The position numbers and the translations under genes are program-made. A stretch of 64,000 bases of DNA, from contig BGOM01000011.1 in NCBI GenBank assembly GCA_003569245.1, positions 168,543 through 232,542 of the forward strand. The letters run 5' to 3'. Source of the stretch: Opitutia bacterium. Its GTDB lineage: Bacteria > Verrucomicrobiota > Verrucomicrobiia > Opitutales > UBA953. Below the pieces are notes generated by a model. It was not told the origin of the DNA, ran no database searches, and saw only the letters and a program-made list of their open reading frames with translations. Of this stretch, positions 9,641 to 17,431 are shown piece by piece; the first letter of the stretch is position 1, and the number at the start of each line of letters is the position of its first letter.

Positions 9641-11020
9641 ATGACGCCCCACCCCCGCCACACCTCGCCGATCGACCCGGGCTTCGTCCCGGCCTCGCTG
9701 TGGACCCGTGATTTCCTTGCGGCCTGCGCACGCACCCCGGGCAGTTCGGCGTTGGCGATCGGCCTACGTCGTCCCGACGGCACCGCCTCCGTCTTCCGCA
9801 CGCAGGTCCTCCCGTCCGGTGCCGGCGACGCCGACAATCTCCTGCACGTCGAACGGACGGTGAAGTTCCTGCTCTGGGCCCGCGGCGGCGATGAGATCCT
9901 GCTCAGCGGCCCGTTGGCCGAGCCCTTGGCCGCCGCGCTGCGTCGCCAGTATGTCGCCGGGGGCGCCCGCGCCTTCGACGCCGAGTTCGTCCGCAAGCTC
10001 TTCGAGCGTCCGCTGACCTTCACCGTCGTCCCGGAGGCAGGCCTGCCGGCCGAGAGCGCCTCGCACCTCCCGCTCGGCCGCAACCTCGGCGGTTGCCGCA
10101 TCGGCTTCGACCTCGGAGGGTCCGACCGCAAGTGCGCCGCGCTGATCGACGGCAAGGTGGTCTTCTCCGAGGAGGTCAAATGGGATCCGTATTTCCAGAC
10201 CAACCCGGACTACCACCTCGAAGGCATCCGGGATTCGCTGAGGCTCGCCGCCGCCCACCTCCCCCGCGTCGACGCCATCGGCGGCTCCGCCGCGGGCGTC
10301 TACATCTCGAACCGTGTCCGCGCGGCTTCCTTGTTCCGCGGCATCACCGACCCCGAGGTCTTCGATCGCCGGGTGAAGAACCTCTTCGTGGACCTGGGCA
10401 AGGAATGGGAAGTCCCCTTCGAAGTGCTGAACGACGGGGATGTCACGGCCCTCGCGGCCTCGATGTCCCTCGGTCGCAATTCCGTGCTCGGGATCGCCAT
10501 GGGCACCAGCGTCGCCGCCGGCTACGTCGACCCCAAGGGCAACCTGACGAACTGGCTCAGCGAACTGGCCTTCGTGCCGGTCGATTACCGCGTCGATGGT
10601 CCGGCCGACGAGTGGTCGGGGGACCTCGGCTGCGGCGTGCAATACTTCAGCCAACAGGGCGTCGGCCGCCTCCTGCCGTTGGCCGGCATCCACCTGCCCA
10701 CGTCGATGCGCCTGCCGGAGCAGCTTGAAGAACTGCAAAAGCTGATGAAGGCCGGCGACGCCCGCGCCCTCCGCGTCTACGAGGCCATCGGCATCGCCTT
10801 CGGCTACGCCCTCGCCCACTTCGCGTCGTTCTACGATTACCAGTGCCTGCTCATCATGGGCCGCGTCACCTCGGGTACCGGCGGCGATGTGATCATCGAC
10901 CGCGCCCGGGCGGTGCTCCGCGACGAGTTTCCGGAGCTCCGCATCGACCTCGTGGTGCCCGACGAGAAGGACAAGCGCCATGGCCAGGCCGTCGCCGCGG
11001 CCTCCCTTCCCCCTCTCTGA
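9641..11020 (+). CDS. ROK-family protein, probable hexosamine kinase, with N-terminal extension
   Basis: The 459-residue protein has an actin-fold ATP-binding DLGGSDRK near residue 156 and NDGDVTALA with the catalytic aspartate near 265, both typical of ROK sugar kinases. About 150 residues precede the ROK core, including RTVKFLLWARGGDEILLSGP. No helix-turn-helix is visible, so this is unlikely to be a NagC-type repressor. The usual zinc-binding CxCGxxGCxE motif is absent. The corresponding stretch reads GCGVQYFSQQGVGRL, as I recall for a distinct long ROK subfamily. Its position between nagB and a PIG-L deacetylase suggests phosphorylation of GlcNAc, GalNAc or ManNAc. Substrate is inferred from context only. 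Confidence 0.8.
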   Translation: MTPHPRHTSPIDPGFVPASLWTRDFLAACARTPGSSALAIGLRRPDGTASVFRTQVLPSGAGDADNLLHVERTVKFLLWARGGDEILLSGPLAEPLAAALRRQYVAGGARAFDAEFVRKLFERPLTFTVVPEAGLPAESASHLPLGRNLGGCRIGFDLGGSDRKCAALIDGKVVFSEEVKWDPYFQTNPDYHLEGIRDSLRLAAAHLPRVDAIGGSAAGVYISNRVRAASLFRGITDPEVFDRRVKNLFVDLGKEWEVPFEVLNDGDVTALAASMSLGRNSVLGIAMGTSVAAGYVDPKGNLTNWLSELAFVPVDYRVDGPADEWSGDLGCGVQYFSQQGVGRLLPLAGIHLPTSMRLPEQLEELQKLMKAGDARALRVYEAIGIAFGYALAHFASFYDYQCLLIMGRVTSGTGGDVIIDRARAVLRDEFPELRIDLVVPDEKDKRHGQAVAAASLPPL

Positions 11021-11022
11021 CC

Positions 11023-11868
11023 ATGAAGCTCAACCCCAAGGCGGACCTGCTGATACCCGACCAGACCGACGGTCCGGCGGCCTTTGCGCGCACCACGCAC
11101 CTCGGCATCGGCGCCCACCAGGACGACCTGGAGTTCATGGCGTTCGAAGGCATCCTCGCCTGCTACGACCGGAGCGACCGCTGGTTCGGCGGCATCATCA
11201 TGACGGACGGGCGCAGCAGTTCGCGCAAAGGGCCCTACGCCGGCTGGACCGACGACCAGATCGCCGCCGAGCGGATCAAGGAGCAGCATGCCGCCGCTCG
11301 CCTCGGGCAATACTCCTTCGTCGCCCAGCTGGGCTACCAGAGCAAGGAGGTCCGCGGCGCGGACAAGACCGACCCGGTCGATGACCTCGTCGCCCTGCTC
11401 GCGGCGGCCCGCCCGGAGGTCGTCTACCTCCACAACCCGGCGGACAAGCACGACACGCACGTGGCCTGCTTCGCCCGCTGCATCGAGGCCCTTCGCCGGC
11501 TGCCCCCGTCGGCCCGTCCGGCCAAGGTCCTCGGTTGCGAGGTCTGGCGCGCGCTCGACTGGATGGTCGACAGCGAGAAGGTGGCGATGCCGGTCTCGGC
11601 CCGGCCCGAGCTCGCGCAGGCCCTGAACGAGGTCTTCGCCACCCAGATCGTCGGCGGCAAACGCTACGACCTCGCCGTCCTCGCGCGTCGCGCCGCCAAC
11701 GCCACCTTCCACGACGCCCACGCCTCGGACACCGAGTCCGCGCTGCAGTGGGCCATGGACCTGACGCCGCTGATCCGGGACGACTCCCTCGACGTGACCA
11801 CCTTCACCCTCGGCTTCCTCGAGCGCCTGCAACAGGATGTCGCCGCCCGCCTTCGCCGCGCCTACTGA
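11023..11868 (+). CDS. PIG-L family deacetylase (probable N-acetylhexosamine or phosphate deacetylase)
   Basis: PIG-L (LmbE-like) enzymes are zinc-dependent deacetylases acting on GlcNAc-containing substrates. The 281-residue protein shows the metal/catalytic motif AHQDDLEF at residues 31-38, a variant of AHPDDE, and the third metal-ligand region HNPADKHDTH near 137-146. There is no signal peptide, so it acts in the cytoplasm. No NagA gene is present in the operon, so this protein most plausibly removes acetate from GlcNAc-6-phosphate or free GlcNAc before NagB acts. The stop of the ROK gene is 2 bases upstream, and the nucleotidyltransferase starts 1 base after its stop. Confidence 0.85.
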   Translation: MKLNPKADLLIPDQTDGPAAFARTTHLGIGAHQDDLEFMAFEGILACYDRSDRWFGGIIMTDGRSSSRKGPYAGWTDDQIAAERIKEQHAAARLGQYSFVAQLGYQSKEVRGADKTDPVDDLVALLAAARPEVVYLHNPADKHDTHVACFARCIEALRRLPPSARPAKVLGCEVWRALDWMVDSEKVAMPVSARPELAQALNEVFATQIVGGKRYDLAVLARRAANATFHDAHASDTESALQWAMDLTPLIRDDSLDVTTFTLGFLERLQQDVAARLRRAY

Positions 11869-11869
11869 C

Positions 11870-12775
11870 ATGAAACCCACCCTCCTCGTCCTCGCCGCCG
11901 GCATGGGCAGCCGCTACGGCGGCCTCAAGCAGATCGACCCGATGGGCCCGTCCGGCGAGACGATCCTCGACTACTCCGTCTACGACGCGCTCCGCGCCGG
12001 CTTCGGCAAGGTCGTCTTCATCATCCGCCCCGATTTCGAGGCCGACTTCCGCGAACGCATCGCGACGAAGTTCGCCGGGCGCATCGAGGTGGGCTTCGCC
12101 TTCCAGACGCTCGACCGCCTGCCGGCCGGCTTCGCCGTCCCGGCCGGACGCGAGAAGCCCTGGGGTACGACGCATGCGATCCTCTGCGCGCGCGACGCCG
12201 TGACGACGCCCTTCGCGGTCATCAACGCCGACGACTTCTACGGTCGCGACTCCTACGCGACCTTGGGCCGCCGTCTGGCGACCTTGGCCAACGACGACCT
12301 CACCTTCTGCATGGTAGGCTTCACGCTGAAGAACACCCTGTCGGACCATGGCACGGTCGCCCGCGGCGTCTGCCGCACCGACTCCGCCGGTCGCCTGACC
12401 GACATCCAGGAGCTGACCAAGATCGGCCGCACCGCGGGCGGAGCGGAAAATCGGGCCGAGGACGGCACGGTCACCCCGCTGACCGGCGAGGAACCGGTCT
12501 CGATGAACATGTGGGGCTTCACCCCCGCGATCTTCCCCCTGCTCGAGACCGACTTCCGCGCCTTCCTGCAGGCCAAGGGAGCCGAGTTGAAAAGCGAGTC
12601 CTACATCCCGATGGCGGTCGGCAACCTCGTCGCGGGCGGCCGCGCCCGTTGCGATGTCCTTCGTACCAGTTCCGCCTGGTTCGGCGTGACCTACCGCGAG
12701 GACAAGCCCGCGGTCCAGGCCAGCATCCTCGACCTGGTCCGCCAAGGCGCCTACCCCGCCGCCCTCTGGGCCTGA
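11870..12775 (+). CDS. Sugar-1-phosphate nucleotidyltransferase
   Basis: This enzyme activates a sugar-1-phosphate as an NDP-sugar. The 301-residue protein begins MKPTLLVLAAGMGSRYGGLKQ, the glycine-rich nucleotide-binding loop of the RmlA/GalU superfamily (LAAGMGSRYGGLKQ at about 8-21). NADDFYG near residue 118 provides the metal-binding aspartate. No left-handed beta-helix acyltransferase domain is attached, so it is not GlmU. Its place immediately before a NahK-like kinase suggests it uses GlcNAc-1-P or GalNAc-1-P with UTP, as in the Bifidobacterium Lnp pathway, although the transferase there belongs to a different family. The NTP preference cannot be read from sequence. Confidence 0.85.
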   Translation: MKPTLLVLAAGMGSRYGGLKQIDPMGPSGETILDYSVYDALRAGFGKVVFIIRPDFEADFRERIATKFAGRIEVGFAFQTLDRLPAGFAVPAGREKPWGTTHAILCARDAVTTPFAVINADDFYGRDSYATLGRRLATLANDDLTFCMVGFTLKNTLSDHGTVARGVCRTDSAGRLTDIQELTKIGRTAGGAENRAEDGTVTPLTGEEPVSMNMWGFTPAIFPLLETDFRAFLQAKGAELKSESYIPMAVGNLVAGGRARCDVLRTSSAWFGVTYREDKPAVQASILDLVRQGAYPAALWA

Positions 12776-12779
12776 TCCT

Positions 12780-13883
12780 ATGCCCGAACGCGTCACCTAC
12801 GATACCCGCGCCATCGCCCGGCATTTCGCCCTGCTCGGGGATTTCGTCTCGGCTCCGCCCTACGGTAGCGGCCACATCAACGACACCTTCGCGCTGGAGA
12901 TGGACCAGGGCGGACGGTCCGTCCGCTACGTGCTGCAGCGCATCAACCATAACATCTTCCGGAACCCCGACGGGCTCATGCGCAACGTCGAGCGCGTCTG
13001 CCGCCATGCGCAGGCCAAGCTCGCCCAAGCCGGGCGGGCTGACGCCTCCCGCCGCGCCCTCACGCTGGTGCCGACCCGCGAAGGCCGGGGCTGGCATGTC
13101 GACGCGCACGGCAACCACTGGCGCTGCTATATCTTCGTCGAACGGGCCACCGGGCATGACGTCATCCGCAACGCCGACCAGGCCTTCCAGGCGGCCAAGG
13201 CCTTCGGCGCCTTCCAGGCCCTGCTGGCCGACCTCCCGGGCGAGCGTCTGGTCGAGACCATCCCGAACTTCCACCACACCCCGAGCCGCTACGCCGCCTT
13301 TGAAGCCGCGCTGGCCAAGGACGCCCATGGCCGCGCCCGGGACGCCGCCGCCGAGATCGCCTTCGCCCAGGCCCGGGCCCGGGAGGTGGGCGTGATCGTC
13401 GACGCGATGGCGCGCGGCGAGATCCCCGAGCGCGTGACGCACAACGACACCAAGCTCAACAACGTCCTGCTGGACAACGAGACCCAGGAAGGCATCTGCG
13501 TCATCGACCTCGACACCGTGATGCCGGGTTCCGCGCTCTACGATTTCGGCGACCTCGTCCGCACCTCGACCTCCCCGGCCGCCGAGGACGAGACGGACCT
13601 CGCGAAGGTGACGATGCAACTCCCGATGTTCGAGGCCCTGGTGAAGGGCTACCTCGCCACCGCCGGCGGCTTCCTGACGCCCGCCGAACGCGCGCTCCTG
13701 CCCTTCGCCGGCAAGCTCATCACCTTCGAGATCGGCCTGCGCTTCCTCACGGACTGGCTCGAGGGCGACGTCTACTTCAAGATCAAGCGACCCCGCCACA
13801 ACCTCGACCGTCTCCGCACCCAGTTCAAGTTGGTCGAATCCATCGAAGCGCAGCTGCCCGCCATGCAAGCGCTCGTCCGCTGA
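12780..13883 (+). CDS. nahK: N-acetylhexosamine 1-kinase (NahK/LnpB-like)
   Basis: NahK phosphorylates GlcNAc/GalNAc at the anomeric C1 position. The 367-residue sequence matches my recollection of Bifidobacterium longum NahK across its length: HFAL...PYGSGHIN at the N-terminus, YVLQRINHNIF, LMRNVE, the catalytic loop THNDTKLNN near residue 220, the metal-binding DLDTVMPG near 243, and LPFAGKLITFE toward the C-terminus. It is an aminoglycoside-phosphotransferase-fold enzyme of normal length. It sits between the nucleotidyltransferase (4 bases) and the epimerase (2 bases), which is the order of chemistry for salvage of N-acetylhexosamine into UDP-sugars. Confidence 0.9.
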   Translation: MPERVTYDTRAIARHFALLGDFVSAPPYGSGHINDTFALEMDQGGRSVRYVLQRINHNIFRNPDGLMRNVERVCRHAQAKLAQAGRADASRRALTLVPTREGRGWHVDAHGNHWRCYIFVERATGHDVIRNADQAFQAAKAFGAFQALLADLPGERLVETIPNFHHTPSRYAAFEAALAKDAHGRARDAAAEIAFAQARAREVGVIVDAMARGEIPERVTHNDTKLNNVLLDNETQEGICVIDLDTVMPGSALYDFGDLVRTSTSPAAEDETDLAKVTMQLPMFEALVKGYLATAGGFLTPAERALLPFAGKLITFEIGLRFLTDWLEGDVYFKIKRPRHNLDRLRTQFKLVESIEAQLPAMQALVR

Positions 13884-13885
13884 CC

Positions 13886-14806
13886 ATGCGCGTCCTCGTC
13901 ACCGGCGGCGCCGGCTTCATCGGCTCCCATATCGTCGAGCACTTCCAGGGCCGGGCGGAAGTCGTCGTCCTCGATAATTTCCGCAGCGGCCATCGCCGCA
14001 ACCTCGCCGGCCTCGAGTACCGCCTGATCGAAGGCTCGATCCTCGACCGCGCCACGCTCGACGAGGCCTTGCGCGGGGTCGACCAGGTGTTCCACCTGGC
14101 CGCCATGATCTCGGTCCCGGAGTCCATGCTCCGGCCGCGCGAGTGCGTCGAGCTGAACGTCACCGGCACCCTCCAGGTGCTCGAAGCCGCCGCCGCGGCG
14201 AAGGTCGGCAAGGTCGTCCTGGCTTCCTCCGCCGCCATCTACGGCGACAACCCGACGGTCCCGAAGGTCGAGACGATGCTGCCCGAGCCGAAGTCTCCGT
14301 ACGCGGTGACGAAACTGGACGGGGAATACTACCTCGAGCTGTTCCGACGCGAGCACGGCCTCGCGACCGCCTCGCTCCGCTTCTTCAATGTCTTCGGCCC
14401 GCGCCAGGACCCGAGATCCCCCTACGCCGCCGCCGTCCCGATCTTCATCGAGAAGGCCGTGCGCGGCGAACCGATCGGCATCTTCGGCGACGGGGAGCAG
14501 ACGCGCGATTTCATCTACGTGAAGGATATCGTCGGCGCCCTCGCCTTCGCCGCCGCGACCCCCGCCGTCGCCGGCACGTATAACGTCGGGTATGGGCATA
14601 AGATGACGGTGAAGGCGCTCGCCCAGGAAGTCATCCGGCTCACCGGCTCCGGTTCGACGATCGAGCACAAACCCGAGCGTCTCGGGGACGTGAAGCACTC
14701 CCTGGCCTCCGCCGACAAGCTCCGCGCGGCCGGCTGGAGTCCGCGGCACACCGTGGCCGAAGGCCTGGACGCGACGGTCGCCTATTTCCGGTCGCTCAAG
14801 GCGTGA
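13886..14806 (+). CDS. NAD-dependent epimerase, probable UDP-GlcNAc/UDP-Glc 4-epimerase
   Basis: This extended short-chain dehydrogenase has GGAGFIG at residues 7-13 for NAD binding, SSAAIYG near 114, and the catalytic YAVTK (Y139, K143). The 306-residue length is normal. FFNVFGPRQDP and the preference for small residues resemble WbpP-type UDP-GlcNAc 4-epimerases. As last gene of the hexosamine operon it would interconvert the GlcNAc and GalNAc forms of the UDP-sugar made by the preceding two enzymes. Its final 11 bases overlap convergently with the end of the minus-strand gene at 14796. Confidence 0.88.
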   Translation: MRVLVTGGAGFIGSHIVEHFQGRAEVVVLDNFRSGHRRNLAGLEYRLIEGSILDRATLDEALRGVDQVFHLAAMISVPESMLRPRECVELNVTGTLQVLEAAAAAKVGKVVLASSAAIYGDNPTVPKVETMLPEPKSPYAVTKLDGEYYLELFRREHGLATASLRFFNVFGPRQDPRSPYAAAVPIFIEKAVRGEPIGIFGDGEQTRDFIYVKDIVGALAFAAATPAVAGTYNVGYGHKMTVKALAQEVIRLTGSGSTIEHKPERLGDVKHSLASADKLRAAGWSPRHTVAEGLDATVAYFRSLKA

Positions 14807-15668
14807 CCTCGATGGGGACGAGGAGGTAATCCTCGGCGCCATCGTCGATGTTGACCCAAAGGTCGTAGCGACCGGGCGGGGGCAGACGTAGCCGGAACGA
14901 GAGCGTCGGGTCCGGCCCGAACTCCCCGCCTTCGAGCGAGGGATGCATGTGCGCGTAACCCGGACGCGCGTCAGGGTCGCCGAAGAGCACGGCATGCCCC
15001 AGGGACCCCATCAAGGGGCGCAGCCTCAAAGGCGGGCGGCCGGCGGGCGACGCGAGGGTCACGCGGATCATGGCCGACTGCCCGGTCTGCCTGGTGGTGA
15101 ACGTCGCGTCCCGCACGACATTGCGCGTCGAAGACGGCGGGGCGGCGACCTTCAGGAGGTCCAGCTCGGCGGTGGCTTCCGCCAGCTGGACCTGCGAGGA
15201 ACGCACCGTGACGAAATCGACGTAGGCTTGGAAACGGCCGCCGGGGTTGCCGGCGGCAAACCAGGCGGGCAAGGTGAAACTCCAGGTGCCGTCTTCGGAG
15301 GGTGCCGGATGCAGATGAACGTACCCCGGACGCCCGGTGACCTGCCGCAGGTGGAGGTGGAGCTTGCGGGTATGCGAGACGGCCAGCTCGTGGGCCAGCA
15401 GGGGTCGGCCGTCTTCGCCCAGCAGCTTCAACGAACCGCCGTCGCGGGTGGCGGCGAAGGCGAGCTCCAGCCGGACAGGAAACCGCAGGGCCTTGGGCGA
15501 ATAGAAGTTCGCCTCCTCGTTGACCCCGCAGAACTCGATCCCGTCGACGACGACGGGCGCGTGCTCCGCATGCAGCAAGGCGCAATGGGTGTCGGGGAGA
15601 CGGCGCAAGGCGAGGAAACCGAGGACCGCGACCGCCGTGAGCACCAGCGACTGGCGGAGGGGACTCAT
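14796..15668 (-). CDS. Secreted or membrane-anchored hypothetical protein linked to a SCO gene
   Basis: The 290-residue protein has an N-terminal hydrophobic segment (residues 7-20) serving as signal peptide or anchor. The rest is beta-rich and contains two related blocks, each ending in a histidine-containing phrase: YVHLHPAPSEDG near residue 116 and YAHMHPSLEGG near 238. The repeated HxHP pattern would suit metal binding. Its ATG overlaps the SCO stop by 4 bases (ATGA), implying translational coupling. A periplasmic role in copper handling or cytochrome oxidase assembly is plausible, but I do not recognise a named family. Confidence 0.7.
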   Translation of the reverse strand: MSPLRQSLVLTAVAVLGFLALRRLPDTHCALLHAEHAPVVVDGIEFCGVNEEANFYSPKALRFPVRLELAFAATRDGGSLKLLGEDGRPLLAHELAVSHTRKLHLHLRQVTGRPGYVHLHPAPSEDGTWSFTLPAWFAAGNPGGRFQAYVDFVTVRSSQVQLAEATAELDLLKVAAPPSSTRNVVRDATFTTRQTGQSAMIRVTLASPAGRPPLRLRPLMGSLGHAVLFGDPDARPGYAHMHPSLEGGEFGPDPTLSFRLRLPPPGRYDLWVNIDDGAEDYLLVPIEVTP

Positions 15669-16510
15669 CGTTCCGGGACCAGTCCGGCCAGGACCTTGGC
15701 GACGTCGGCGGCATCGAAGGAGGCGCCCTCGCGGCGTTGCGTGATGCGACCTTGGGCGTTGACGACGATCAAGGCGGCGTTGTGCACGATGGTCCCGTCA
15801 TCGCGGACCGTCAGGATGCCGAAGTTCCGCATCAGGTCCTTGATCTGCCCCGCGTCCCCCGTGAGGAAACGGTGCCGGCCGAGGTCGATGCCGTAACCCC
15901 GGGCATAGGTCCGCAGCAGACCGGGCGAATCGACCTCCGGGTCGAACGTGATCGTCACCAGCCGGACATCCTTGAGCTTGGGGTCCTTCGCCAGTTCGTC
16001 CCCCAGCTGCTTCATGCAAGCCGTGGAGGCCGGGCACATCTTGGCCGAGCGGCAGCTGGTGAAGATGAAGTTGAGGGCGAACGGCGCACCGAGCAGGTCC
16101 TTCTTGAAGACCAACCGGGCCTCCTGATCCCACAGCGCGAAGTCCGGGATGAGGTCGCGGGGCATGCGCGTCACCAGACGTCCTTGGTCCGCGGTCTGTC
16201 GGCGCAGGGAGTCGGTGACCTCCGCCACCCGGCGCAGCTCCTCCGTTCCCGCCGGGAAGATCGTGTCGGCCCACCGTCGGCCGGCGTCGGTCAGGACTTC
16301 GAAGCGGATGCGTCGCCCGGCCCACGGCAACTCCAGGTCACCGGGACGGGCGAGGTAGTCCGTCGGCGCGGCGCCCGGGGACTCCTCGATGAGCAACCGA
16401 TGTCGCGCGGGCTCCACGCTTACCACCAGCCCGGTGCGCACCTCGGGCCGTTCGGCGGCCGATAGGAGGTGCGCCGCGCACGCGAGCGCGAGCCAAGTCA
16501 CGGGTCTCAT
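15665..16510 (-). CDS. SCO1/SenC-type copper chaperone
   Basis: SCO proteins are periplasmic thioredoxin-fold copper chaperones for cytochrome c oxidase assembly. From ATG 16510 the protein has 281 residues with a signal peptide (MRPVTWLALACAAHLLSAAE). Residues 24-75 resemble a small CusF-like copper-binding segment. The thioredoxin-like domain holds TSCRSAKMCP with C153 and C159, a CX5CP spacing rather than the classical CX3CP, and a conserved-position histidine at H243. It overlaps ppx upstream by 4 bases and the next gene by 4 bases. A longer upstream extension in this frame lies inside ppx and is rejected. Confidence 0.85.
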   Translation of the reverse strand: MRPVTWLALACAAHLLSAAERPEVRTGLVVSVEPARHRLLIEESPGAAPTDYLARPGDLELPWAGRRIRFEVLTDAGRRWADTIFPAGTEELRRVAEVTDSLRRQTADQGRLVTRMPRDLIPDFALWDQEARLVFKKDLLGAPFALNFIFTSCRSAKMCPASTACMKQLGDELAKDPKLKDVRLVTITFDPEVDSPGLLRTYARGYGIDLGRHRFLTGDAGQIKDLMRNFGILTVRDDGTIVHNAALIVVNAQGRITQRREGASFDAADVAKVLAGLVPER

Positions 16511-17430
16511 GTCAGCGATCCGGAGGGACCGAGCATCAGCTCCACCATGCCATGGCGCAACCCGCGATGCGTGAGGTGGAAGGACTCCGCCCCGGTGAGG
16601 TCGGCGAGGACGCAGACCGTCAGGAGAGCCGCCGGCATGATATCGGCGCGCTCGGCCGGGATGCCCGGGACCGCGGCCCGCTCGGCCAAGGGCAAGGCGG
16701 AGAGTTTGTCCTTCAAGGCGCGGATCCGGAGGGTGGGCAGGCGCCCGTCGATGACCGCCTCGCCGACCGCCTCCAGGTGAAGCGCGACGGCGCTGAAGAC
16801 CCCGCCCGCGCCGACGACCAAGCCCTGTTCGGCCAGTTTGGGCGATAGCACCGGCCCGAGGGTCCGGAGCAGGTGGTCGCGGATCGAGGCCTGATCCAGC
16901 TCGTCGACGACCCCTTGACCGCCGCGGAGGTAGCCATGGGTGAGGCGGACGGAGCCGAGGGGATAGCTCCGGGCCAAGGTCACCTGGGACCCGCGCACGG
17001 TGGCGACTTCGAGGCTGCCACCGCCCAGGTCGAAGAGGGTGAGATTTGGGCAGGCCGCGTAGGCCGGATCGGTCCGCACGCCGGCGGCGACCAGGCGCGC
17101 CTCGACCTCGCCGGAGATGATGGTCAGCGGCACCCCCACGGTCGCTTGGATCAGGGCGGCGAACTCGGCGCGGTTGGCGCAATCACGGACGGCGCTCGTC
17201 CCAAGGATGGCCACCTGCCGGGCCCCGTGGGCGTGGGCGAAATGGACGAGCCGCCGCACCGCGTCCGCGGCGAGAAGCTGGGTCTCCCGCGCGAGCGTGA
17301 ATTCGCCCAAGGTGGTCGGGAAGATCCGCACCGGCTCGCTGGCGCGAGCCACCTCGGCGCGGGTGGCGGCGTCGACGACGGAGACTTTGAGGGAATTCGA
17401 CCCGAGGTCGACCACGGCGAGCAGGGACAT
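16507..17430 (-). CDS. Ppx/GppA family exopolyphosphatase
   Basis: This ASKHA-fold phosphatase family hydrolyses polyphosphate and/or pppGpp. From ATG 17430 it has 307 residues. Diagnostic motifs are DLGSNSLKVSVVD at the N-terminus (phosphate 1 loop), GTSAVRDCANR near residue 92, SGEVEARL, and FDLGGGSLEV near 145. It has only the two-lobed catalytic core and lacks the C-terminal HD-like domain of long E. coli Ppx. It starts 1 base after the LpxR-like gene stop and overlaps the SCO gene by 4 bases. Confidence 0.9.
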   Translation of the reverse strand: MSLLAVVDLGSNSLKVSVVDAATRAEVARASEPVRIFPTTLGEFTLARETQLLAADAVRRLVHFAHAHGARQVAILGTSAVRDCANRAEFAALIQATVGVPLTIISGEVEARLVAAGVRTDPAYAACPNLTLFDLGGGSLEVATVRGSQVTLARSYPLGSVRLTHGYLRGGQGVVDELDQASIRDHLLRTLGPVLSPKLAEQGLVVGAGGVFSAVALHLEAVGEAVIDGRLPTLRIRALKDKLSALPLAERAAVPGIPAERADIMPAALLTVCVLADLTGAESFHLTHRGLRHGMVELMLGPSGSLT

Positions 17431-17431
17431 G

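Noticed and set aside
6151..10203. Minus-strand open frame of about 1350 codons across valS and nagB
   Set aside because: It is antisense to valS and nagB, whose motifs (HMGH, KMSKS, GHIGF) are certain. Long antisense frames arise in GC-rich coding DNA because of third-position GC bias. The translation is a Gly/Val/Arg/Glu-rich composition without domains.
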